DNA of 64,000 nt from Apostichopus japonicus (Eukaryota; Echinodermata; Holothuroidea; Aspidochirotida; Stichopodidae): positions 1,552,001 through 1,616,000 of the forward strand of contig NC_092566.1 in assembly GCF_037975245.1 (NCBI RefSeq). Reading direction: 5' to 3'. The notes beneath the pieces are model-generated. The model saw only the letters and a list, made by a program, of their open reading frames with translations. It made no database searches and was not told the origin of the DNA. Below, in pieces: positions 41,901 through 54,000 of the stretch; within the stretch, counting starts at the first letter, position 1, and each line of letters begins with the position of its first letter. The translations under genes were made by a program, and so were the position numbers.

Positions 41901-44900
41901 GAACTTTTCTACGAGACGAATAATGTCTCAATAAACAGTCCGATACAGCTGTTAAAAACATAAACTTTTAACCCACATTCTTATAGGTTTCCTCATCGGT
42001 TTTGTGTCAAACATGTTTACAGAGTTATTTAAATGTCTGTTTAGGCCTGCATGCCGCCTTATTTAGTGTCTTATAGAGAGACGGTGTGATTTTGTGGTAT
42101 CTAAGAGACAAAGCCTTTGTCGTTACCACAAGTCAAACCTTAAGTCTGTGGAGAGGCTTATTCTCGGGGTTAAAATCAATTCATGTGTGAATCATGACTG
42201 ATGCATTAAGATATGAGTTGACTCTAATACAGCTATGATGCATATATAAAGTGTCAATTTATAAAGAATTATTACAAATCCTTTGCTGTCGATATGACAA
42301 AAAGAACTTGGTCAACACCAAGGTTATTCGGAATTAACGCCGTAAAATGGCGGCGTCTACGTCACTTACGATAAAAGGTATTAGTAACAAATCTTTCAAT
42401 ATACCTATAAGCTTCTGGTTGTCTTTATAATCAGAAAGCATTATTAATAAAAGAATAAATCTCGGTTATTTCTTTTGGTCTAGATATTTCATCGACTACT
42501 ATAAAGTTAGGGGTGGTCATAAAATCACTCTTGAAAAGAAACAGAACAATTAGTCATTCTTCTTGCGGTTACCGCAAACATCGATAAGCATAAAAGGTGA
42601 GGATTATAGATATAATATAGAAAAGGAAACCTCTTTACTTGGGAATTTTACGTCTTTCATAACTTTTCAACAACAAAAAATGATCTGAAGACCATATGCA
42701 TCGTAAAAGAGATTTGCAAAATATGTTATGAGTCATAGCAAGAAACAGAGGAAGGAATTGTTTTAATGTTATTCAAAGGTCAGTAACTGTAGTAACGAAC
42801 TCTATTCATAAATGTAAGTCCATGCCGTGATTTTAGACTTGACCAAGTCGTTTTATAGCTTGTTTTTGTGACTGTCTGCTCGCGTTGGCGTAATGTTGTT
42901 ATTGTCCGTGCACCGGGTATTACTATGATGTATTTATTACACACATACAAACACACACAGTGTTGCTGAGGAAGTGGTACAAGTCACGGATGTTTTCAGT
43001 TCCACTATTGAAAGCCAAGCTATACAAATATGACAAAATGAAATATGGAGAGTTTATTGCCCCAAGATATGACCCTATACAGATACCGGGTCACAAGGAG
43101 CACAATATTTAACGTTATGTTATATGATCCACCTATAACCAGAAATGTTCTGGAAAATACCTTAGGAGTGACGGAAATAATGCTATTAGTGGTTGTACTC
43201 ATTTTTCTTGGAATTTTTGAAATACTTGTTTTTGATCAAAAATGTTTTTACGCAGTTTCAATTACAATTTGGGGGATATGAAAAGTGTAATGTAACGCTT
43301 TAGGAAAGTAATAACGTACCAACGGGAAGACGGGCCGGGTAATTAATACCAGCTTTGCTCGATATAAGGAAATGAGGCTCCTCCCTTAGGAGTTGAGTTT
43401 CATAAGAAAAATGTGATGATATGAGAAAAACAGGATAATTGAGTATGAACACCCCTTGTCAACTACACCCCGTCACCGCTGTGTATATGTGGTAACACGC
43501 CAACAGTGAACAGCTGGAAAATGTAGCCGAAGTGACAAAACTAACTTGTTACTTGGTTCTTGGAAAAAAAACAACCACGAGAAATGAAACAAACAGGACT
43601 CGTAGTTCAGTTACAGAAAGTTAAAGACTATAACATAATTTATATGTTGACTAATATTAAGATTCATATGCATAGTTTACACTATCAAAAATAACACTAT
43701 AGCAAATTTGTAAAGTACAGGCCCGTAGTCAGAGTAGCCGAGTTGGGGAGGGGGAAGGGTCACATCAACGTAGGATGATCGCCGTCCTAGGGAGGGGTCT
43801 AAAGGGGCGTGTCTCCCCTCCCTTTGAGAAATATTTGTTTATCTCAGGGGCTTAGATGCCAAATGATGCAATCTTTCCATCTTTTTCCCTACATTTGTGT
43901 TCCATGAATCTGTTTATATGCAACCTTGAAGAAAAAAAAAGAAAATCTTTTGGGGTCCGTACCGCCTGCCCCCCCCCCCCCGTGGCTACGTGCCTGGTAC
44001 AGTACCAGTACGAGTACATGTGAATTGCCGTTGTTATGAGTACAACAACATGAGTTCGAATTACGCATGAACACAACAGTATGAGTATGAGTAAAGTTAT
44101 ACAGGCATGTATATAACTCCCATTGGTCTGAGTGCAACAGCGTGAGTACGTGAGTACTTTTAAACTGATATTTATACTGATATAAACTGAAACGGGTACA
44201 AGTTGAAAGGCTCCTTGGTAGGAATACAAGGTATGAGTACAAGGCTCTTAGCGTGATCACTATATAGAACTATAGTAAAAAATATACATTTCCAATAATG
44301 CCCCAACATATGGGTACAAATGCACGAGCGTGACCGTGCGAGTGTATACAGATTGCTATAATCTGCTAGAAATACATTGTTTTTGTTATTGAGTATTGGA
44401 TTTGGGTTTATTTCTTGCATGCAAATAACAAGACATTCACCAATTTCCTCCCCGCTGTTTTGTATTCATACAATTATTTCTTTTATAATTTTTGAAAATC
44501 TTAATTTTGTGTCTTAGAAGAAGGATGTTATGGTTATATCGGACCTTTTGTTGACCGGCCCTTAACCTTCTTAACCTTTTTATTGTAATTGATGGACAAA
44601 AGCATTCTAATATACAATGACCGCTGACCACTAAAGGTGACCTTTCAGTCTTTTCAATTTTCTTTGGCGGTTGTAATTATATTATTATCTCAACTGTTAT
44701 ATATGCAAATCATATCACACAAGTCTGCGGTGTTGCTTGATCGTTATTTGCTCTACAAACAAGTTTTCAGATCTATCGAGTTTGCAAGAATTCAGTAACT
44801 GAATTTTTGACATGATGAAGGTCTACCCAAGATTCGGAAAAATCGTTGCTTTTTCTCCTTTGTGCCATAGGTTTGGTAAATCTAAAGCCAATACCTAGTT

Positions 44901-47900
44901 CGAATAAAGGAGTTAGCATAGAACGTCTCGGTGGTTGTATAGTGTTTATTTTGTGTTATGGCAAACATGTGCCTACTAGTATGGAAAAGAAATGGAATCT
45001 TTAATTAACTCGTTCATTAACATTCATTTAGTGGATGACATGTTTGTATCTCATTCTATGCTCATTTTGAGTAGAACTAGTTTGGTTGAAGTTTGAGTTA
45101 AGTCACTTTAGAACTTTGTGATCAAACGCGTCCGACCTGTTTCGTGTACTCGTAAATATCCATGAGATAACTTTTGGGCACACAAACACGAAAGTGTATG
45201 CTTAGTGCCTACGTTAAAATAGATTGGAAATGTCAATCCCTTTCAATTGAAACTGACCTTGATCGTCCATTTGTATGTCATCATGGAAGATACATACATT
45301 TGAAGCTAGATTTAAATATACATTTCATGCCAAAATGTGTGTCTGATAGTGTGATCAACTTTGTATCAATTATTTCTATTTCGGGGAAAAATACTTTACT
45401 AAAAATGCACCAATGTTCAATCTAGTTGGACTGGCCACAAATTTAACAAAGTTAGGCAAAAAGATTCCTCGATTAAATTGGATTTTTATTTTATTGAACT
45501 AGGAATAAAGCTGAAAAGCGAACTAGATCTTAAATAAGTTCTAGTGTATAGAGTATAAATTTTCACCACACTTCACGTCTTAGTTCCCGCGCCCAATCAA
45601 ATACTAAAAATCGTGACGTATGGCTACTGGGCCAATCATCAGATCAGCTTGACATGACGTTGCATATTTGTAGGTGGGGTTCTTCATGTGGGACGTTCCT
45701 TCAATCAGGGGCGTAGCGAAGGGGTTTTTGTTGGGGGGGGGGGTGTGGAGAATTTGATTTGCCGACGGATCTGGAAGTGGCGACTGAAATGGGGGAAGGG
45801 TCTAAGGGGAGGGGTCTACCCTCCCCTTTGGCAATTTTTAGGTTTGAAACGTCCTTAGATGCAATCTGGTGCATATTTTAAGTCCAATTTGATTTGCCGA
45901 CGGATCTGGAAGTGGTGACTGAAATGGGGGAGGGGTCTAAGGGGAGGGGGTGTACCCCTCCCCTTTGGAAAATTTTTAGTTTTGAAACGTCCTTAGATGC
46001 AATCTGGTGCATATTTTAGGTCCAATTTGATTTGCCGACGGATCTGGAAGTGGTGAGTGATGGGGGAGGGGTCTAAGGGTAATGGGTCTACCCCTCCCCT
46101 TTGGAAATTTTTTAGTTTTGAAACGTCCTTAGATGCAATCTGGTGCATATTTTAAGTCCAATTTGATTTGCCGACGGATCTGGAAGTGGTGACTGAAATG
46201 GGGGAGGGGGCGTACCTCTCCCCTTTGGAAAATTTTTAGTTTTGAAACGTCCTTAGATGCAATCTGGTGCATATTTTAAGTCCAATTTGATTTGCCGACG
46301 TATCTGGAAGTGGTGAGTGATGGGGGAGGGGTCTAAGGGTAGGGGGTCTACCCCTCCCCTTTAGAAATTTTTTAGTTTTGAAACGTCCTTAGATGCAATC
46401 TGGTGCATATTTTAAGTCAAATTTGGCACGGAAAAAGCTCCCGTTCTCCTTTTCTCTATTCAGCTTTCCTTCTTTCTTCCCCTTCCGCTCTCTTCACCTT
46501 TTCTCCTTTTGCCGACAGACCCAAAATTTGCCGACAGCGACCAAATTATTGGGGGGGGGGGTGTGACACCCCAACACCCCCCGCTCGCTACGCCCCTGCC
46601 TTCAATATATTAATGATCCAAATTTTGTCTTTGTTCACCGTCATGATTCCTAACCCACTCATTCCTATACATCCTATCCTATCAGCCTATCAATGTATAT
46701 ATGTAACGTAAGTATGAAAGTTTTTAAAGTTGATACTAACTTCTTTGAGCCTCCCAGGGTGGGGTCTTCTTAGCCCATGGGGCTGGCTGATAGGAGTCCA
46801 TCTGGTCATGGCTCTGCGAGGCTATGTAAGAAAGAGAAACTTCGTTAGAGGCGCTAGATGGTTTGGCCAACGAAGAGTTGACTGGTATGTCGTCTTTCTT
46901 TACTGTAGGGGGTTTGGGCTTAGGAAGCTTAGCTGTATTCTCATCTAGCACAAACTGTTCAGAGCGCTCTCGTAAACGAGCGAACATTTGGGCACCTCGT
47001 CCACTCTGTGACGTCATATCCTTAACCAGGTTTTTGTACTGAGACGGGGTTTTATGTTCGCATTTGTCCTTGCTCTTTAGGTCGATATTAAAGTTCGTGG
47101 CTTCGATTTCCCTCCCTCTCCACTTGTATTTGATGCCTCCAGGAGGCATTGGGGGAGGTGGTGGAGGGGGTGGTGGAGGTGGCGGTGCAGGTGCCATCGG
47201 GGGTGGTGGTGGTGCCGCTACACCCGGAGCATCGATGGTATCCATTTCCGCTGGTGAGGGGGGTCGAGCTCTAGATGGTACCAAACCCTCCATGCCTGGG
47301 ATTAGCACAGCGCCCGCGGGTAGTGATATTTGCCGTCTTGGTCGAGTGGGGTCGAATGCCTCCTCATATTCCCCCTCATAATCCTCATCGTCATACATCT
47401 CGGCAAGTTCTTCTTCGTCGTAATCCGCGTCATAGTTCATCCCTCTGGTTTCTTTGGTATATTTTGCGCTACGTTTGCGTTGCTTAGCAAACATTCGTGC
47501 ACCCTTTAACTTCTTGTCCATTGGGAACATCAAGATATCAGCGATTGTCTTTGCTGCCCTCTGTTTGTCCTGTGCTTTAACGGAGAGTTCCTCGATGGCC
47601 CCCTTATCCCTCGTCGGGAGACCATGGAAGGATTTGGCTCTTTGGACGACTGTGAAGATAGAAACAAAACAAAACAAAAGAAGATCAAGTTTATGTCTAT
47701 TTTTTTCAAAAACCAATTTGCTTCTTTGTTGGAGGGACTTAGCATGCTCCTTTCCACGCAAAACAGGAAATTCTGCATAAAACACTACAGTATTGGTCGC
47801 TACATACTTTCCCATGCTCGCACAGGTATATTAACACCTTAAACCCCACCCCACCTCACCCCCACCCCAACACAAAAAAAGGTCAAATTTACCCTGTTTC

Positions 47901-49224
47901 ACGGTATCTCACATCCATACACACCTGGTATAGATGCATCAGTCTATTTCCTACACGCTCTTTACCTACTATTTAAAAAAACAAACAATTGTATTCTTGT
48001 TTAGAGAAAAGCTGGAGATTATTTCGGTATTTAATTCTTATCACAATAGAATAATTTTGTGATTGAAATATAAATTTAAGATGGGTTCGTCATCAATTGT
48101 TGTTTACGACGTGACAGTCACAACTGTATTTATCATATTATTAAAAGTAAAAATAGTGTTTTTTAAAATTATTTATAAATTATTTTCTAACGGACACAAA
48201 CAATTAGATAACAAACTAGAAGCTTCTTATAGGTTTCCATTGTTGTCATTGTAAAAACATAAAGACAAAGCATACAATTGTTTAATTAAAAGACAAAGGA
48301 AGAAATAACAACAAAAACAACTATAAAGCTGAATAGATACACATAAAGAATTACGCATGCAAAATGCCAAAATAGTTTCTTTTTATAGCACGTGTTAATT
48401 AGTTTGCGGTAGAGATAAATAACTGCCAGCTCGAATACTCTTTGGTTCAGTATAATCTGGCAGCTTGCCTTACTTCACCTCCCCCCCCCCCTCCCCCTAT
48501 CTACAACCAATGGTGTTACAGAGTTGGGCACCAATTGCTATCAGGTGTTTGTGAGAGGGTGGGGGAGGGGACCTTTATCTCTCTGCGTGATATGGTAGGG
48601 TGTATAACAGGGGCGACCAAACTTGCTTAACGTAAGAGCCGCATATACGATAAACTTAATATCTTTGAAAGCCGATTATGGGATGAAAAATAGACCTATA
48701 TTTGTTGTTCGTATAGATATGTTTCCTACAAGATACGGAAGCATTTATTTAGATATATTAGAGTGTTGCTTCCGTAGTGAGGATAACCATCCTGTATAGA
48801 TTGCTTGGCAGACCATTAAAACCCCTCTTAAAATGCTAGAACATCTGCTGTCCAGTTAAATACGTAATTAAGCGTCAACATTTCCGATAACCGGACGAAA
48901 TAACGAATACCGGCTAAGAGGAAAGGCTTCAACTAGTAACCAAGGAATTAAGACGCGGATATTGAGGTACAATCACAATAAAGCGGAAGGTTATTATATG
49001 CAAGTTGTTTGTCTAAGAGAGCAAATAGGGTATAAATTGTCCAACATCTTCCCCACAGCATGGTTTACGTTACAAAGTATACTCCTTGAGGGTTCCTTTA
49101 TTTATAAATAAGTATACTAAAGTTTGTAGGCTATTTATATGGTCCTTCATAGAACCGATTTTGTTCTCCAAGTGAATGAAAACTCCGCCCACACCCAAAC
49201 CCACCCCACCACACCCACCCCCTT

Positions 49225-49255
<31 letters not shown>

Positions 49256-49256
49256 G

Positions 49257-49331
<75 letters not shown>

Positions 49332-50956
49332 ACGAAAATCCACGTTTACTCCAAAAGAAAATATTATTAGAGAAAACCAGAGAAATAAGATATGACTCAT
49401 AATTGACAAATAAGGAGTAAGTTTTAGAAAATATATTGGAATTTTCGGTCCCCCTGGGACCTTCGTCAGCAATACTTGGCAGTCGAATGAGAAGTACAAA
49501 ATGTGACACAATGAAAGTATGACGCTAGATAAGTGTAAGTTGCAATGATGGAATTAGAATCAAATAAACCATGACTATACAGGAAGCGGATTGAGGAGCA
49601 AAGAACGGATTACATATGCTTGTAGAACTGGTAGTTGTTAAGGGGTCCCAAGTCTTTGTTGAGGCCGGTGATGTGAGACTTAATACGAAAGATCCAATCG
49701 ATTTCTTTACGTTTACGTTCAGTAGTTGATTTGAAGTTCGAGGCAATTAAAATACATTGTAGGTTTTTTAGAGAATGACCATGAAGATTGAAATGTTCGG
49801 ACACTGGGAATCCTGCAAAATTATCACGAATAGATTTTTTGTGATTATTAAAACGTAAGCGGAATCGGGAGCCTGTTTCACCTACATAATTGCCCTCTTT
49901 GCAAAGTACACAACAGGAAATGCTATCCACTTCTCCTCTTAAGCCATCACATTATTATAGATATATTGACGATATATTTTTTGTCTGGCCACATGGTGAA
50001 GAATCTCTTAAGTCTTTCTTTGATCATGTTAATTCTTTTCATGACAGCATTAAATTTTCTGTCGAAGTTTCCAAACATCAAATTTCATTCCTAGATGTTC
50101 TGGTCAAGTTGGATGGCAATTCCTTAACCACTTCGGTCTATTATAAGCCCACTGATATTCATATGTATTTACACTTTAATAGTTTTCACCCACATAATCT
50201 CAAGAGTTCTATTGTTTACAGCCAATGCCTTAGACTTAAACGCATTTGCTCCAACCCATGTGATTTTAAACACCAGGTATCCATATTAACTGGTTATTTC
50301 TTGAACGTCGGATACCCCCTTCACTTACTTAGACAGGGTATTTCCAGGGCCGACAAGTTGAGCCGTGAGGACTTATTAAAATACAAGTCTAAAAGTCCCA
50401 ACACACGCATTCCGTTCGTTACCAGTTACAACCCCCTCATCAAATCCTTCATTCGCTCCATCAAACAGGAATTTGCTGCTTTTCAAAACGATCAGTCTGT
50501 AGGAGAATCGTTTAAGGTACCCCCCATGCTAGCATTTCGTCAACCCCCCAACCTTAAATTTCTTCTCACTTCTTCCAGACTCCCCCGCTCAGTTTCCACC
50601 TCCGCAGGCAATTTTCCTTGCGGTAAACCTAGATGCCAAATATGCCCCCATATTACCCCAGGCACCGTGGTCAAGATTCCCAATGTTGACTTTAGTCTTA
50701 GACCCCCTTCCCTCTCTTGTGATTCTATTAATGTTATTTACATTTTCTATTGTGTACCTTGCAAAGAGGGCAATTATGTAGGTGAAACAGGCTCCCGATT
50801 CCGCTTACGTTTTAATAATCACAAAAAATCTATTCGTGATAATTTTGCAGGATTCCCAGTGTCCGAACATTTCAATCTTCATGGTCATTCTCTAAAAAAC
50901 CTAAAAACTCCTTATTTGTCAATTATGAGTCATATCTTATTTCTCTGGTTTTCTCT

Positions 50957-51000
<44 letters not shown>

Positions 51001-54000
51001 ATAGCCTATATAGCATGACAAGTACAAAACATAAACTGAACGACAAACGTTTGCAACTAATATTAAAACTTAACGCTCAACGACTACAATTAATCAAGAA
51101 ATGTGTGCATGCATGGGTTTGTCTGAAAGTTTGTCAAATTGTCCTTTTTATTTCTTATGCATTTGGGAATCGTTATAGTATTTCGTATAGAGTATGTTAA
51201 CTTTCGTTAAGTGACTTGTTGATACCTGAATATGATATAACGATATGACTCGCTTCAGTTATGTCAACATTCAACACTTCACATTTTAAAGAGAAAGTAA
51301 AATTCAATGATATGAAGTGTATATAACCAGTGACGGCATGAATAGTAAGTCAATGCACTTTTCCGCCCCCAAAAAGTAATCAAGTAAAATAAAGCTCTTG
51401 TCTTGTTTACCTCAGCAACTGATATAAGGTATTAAGTTGTTAGGGTCATGTATGTTGGATCGATGAGTTTATCTGTATTTTCATTTTTGTTAAATACTTG
51501 ACCTTAGTTCTCCTTTAAGTACAACGTTATCCATTGAACAAACACTTGGCATTGTCCTATGCTTATACACTTCCCAAATTAAAATCGACCTTTCAATACC
51601 CCTTCACATCAATAAGTTTCGATTCATGAGTGTGTAATATTTCATGTGCTATGGTTATCAATTCAAAAGTGAGACATACATTTCCTTCTCTCTATGACTT
51701 ACAGTCATAGTAAGAAACCCTGTGCCTGTGCTGTGAGCTGTATCCTTATAAGGAAGTTGGAAGTTCGTGCCTATAGAACCACTCTAAAGGCCAATTACCC
51801 TTTTAAATAGTCTTACCCTCTATTAATATTTAGGGCATACAATTTTTAAAAGGGAGACTTTATATCCTGAATGTTACATGATTAACCCTAACGCCCTTTT
51901 ACAAATCCACTGTCTTGTCTTCATCCATCTTCCAAAGGAAAACGAACATTATTTTTGCCCAACTTATTTGGGCGACAGTTTCTTAAATGATGGCAGTAGA
52001 CCACAATTGAAAAACAGTGTGGCAGAGTGTGAAGTTATGATCCACAATAACCTTCTTTGTAACATTTTAAATTTCTATAGAAAACTGTATTGGAAAAATT
52101 GCAATTAATATCATGAATACCTAATCGGGGAAATTCACATTGCTTTTGTGGGATCATAGTTAGAGTCCTTGTCACGAGTATGCTTGACGCAAGTCTAACG
52201 ACTATCGTGCAGCTGGATAAATTTACTGATGAATATTCATTTGCTGTCTGTTTTGCTCACGAAGTTCAAATTAGTAACATACGACATTCTAGTATATGCT
52301 TTGTTTAATTCACTGATTGCTCGACGGGCATCAATGGAATTTGTGCAAGTCTTTGGTTAGATTAATTTGCATAAAATGCAGGTAAAGGGTCGGTATGAAT
52401 AGGCCGGGTAAGCCGGTCAGGGCGTGGTATTCGTGTTTGGTATAATATACTTGGTGCAAGGGTGCTGGGTGCACCACAGCAGTTACTTGTTGCAGTTGGA
52501 CACGATGTCCGTTGGGCGACGTTAGCCCGCAGTACTTCACTATTCTAATATAGTATATGTAGGGGCAACTTCAGTTCCCCGCTGATGAATTCGTGGCAAT
52601 ATATATATATATATCTTGTCATATATCGTAAAGGACGTACCGATACGTGTAAAAAGCCGGAAACTGACCGAATTCCGGTTTTTGCCCCTGGTAACGAGGA
52701 CCAAATAAAGCTTATACAAAAGACACACGCCATCCGAGTATTACGTTGTCCAGTCGAATAGTTTTACCTTACCCGTGACAGTCCTGTCAGTACAAAATGG
52801 ACGTAATCAACCCCTCCACGCTGGAGCGGCTTTTCTACTGGCGCTCTGAAGTACCCAACTTCTAATAAACCATCCATGTTATAAGTACCATAGTATAACA
52901 CACAGTACTGAAAATGGATGAGTTTTTCATGCTATTTTGAAAAATGTTATAAGACGGATCTTCCTACCAAAAACGTTCGGAGGTAATGAAGCATTCAAAT
53001 AAAGCCACATGGACGCTATAACAGGACAAGAACATTGCATCAATATCAATGCGTTTTAAATTATGAAACGATATACTTTGAAAAATGACATTCTATAGTG
53101 ATTTGAACATCAACGATTTCTTGTTGTTAATGTTGTTGTTGTTCTACAATGTCGCAGGAAAATAGAGGATCAAGTTTGAACTCATCTGCATTCAGTTACT
53201 TATGCGAAAATGATTTCAAAAGTCAAAATTAATGATAAATAGTTTGCAACAATTTCCGACGAACCAGTGACCATATGAACGTGGGGATATGTCCCGCCAT
53301 GCTTGCCAGTGGTTAACCGTCAAATATATCGTAACCATTGTCCACTGTATAAAGTCTGTATATGAAACAACCTCCCAAGTTATATTATCTTACACTTCCT
53401 CCCTTAACTCTTCTCTTTCTTCTGCTCGAGATCCAATTACATACCCAAGCTTAAAGTTGTTTCTAAATTAGGTAGACCTTGAACTCACCTTTTTGTTTCT
53501 TTTCACTCTTTGCCTTTAAATCCCTCCTTTTCCTTTGAGACTTCACGAATCCATGTGTGACAGATCTCGACGGATCCTCTTTCTCTTCAACCATAGCCCG
53601 CTCCTCTTCATCCTCTCTAGTTGGGATGATAGTTGGTTCAAACTGAGCACCGACATCAGGAGAGGGTGTTGTCGGCAGACCACTATCTTGTGAAAAGGTA
53701 TCGTCACCACGAACTAGACCCGGTACTGCGAAATTCATCGAAACCTCTTGTCCAGGGGTCATCGCTGGTGGGAGAACAATAGTTTGTACCTTCGGTTGTT
53801 GCTTCGGGGGTTTCACGACCGCATGTTGGGGCCCCGGGTGAGTTTCAGCTTTCATGGGCTTCACAATGTCAGTTGACTCTTTTGTCAGTCCCTTGAAAGC
53901 TAAAGGTGTATAAACTGGTTTAGGTGACGCTTTCGGGGAAACAAATGGTGCCGGTTTCGGTTGCGTTTGAGGCGGCATTCTGCCTGGCTGGGGCTGAATT

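Larger units (their letters stand above)
38399..46740 (-). other. Intron between the 46.7 kb donor and last exon A
   Basis: The interval is 8.3 kb. It contains two hAT-type elements (43.7 and 45.7 kb), several poly-G runs (41083-41099, 41301-41314) and a (CA)n patch at 40580. No further exon was recognised, and the flanking phases already match. Confidence 0.65.
47650..53488 (-). other. Intron between the proline-rich exon and the 47 kb exon
   Basis: The intron is 5.8 kb and hosts a hAT-end fragment, the Penelope-like pair and TA microsatellites. Donor GTGAGT and acceptor TTCACAG are both good; the joined codon is G|TC (Val). Confidence 0.7.

Noticed and set aside
47064-47381. Plus-strand poly-Gly open frame
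   Set aside because: Antisense of the polyproline run of the 47 kb exon.
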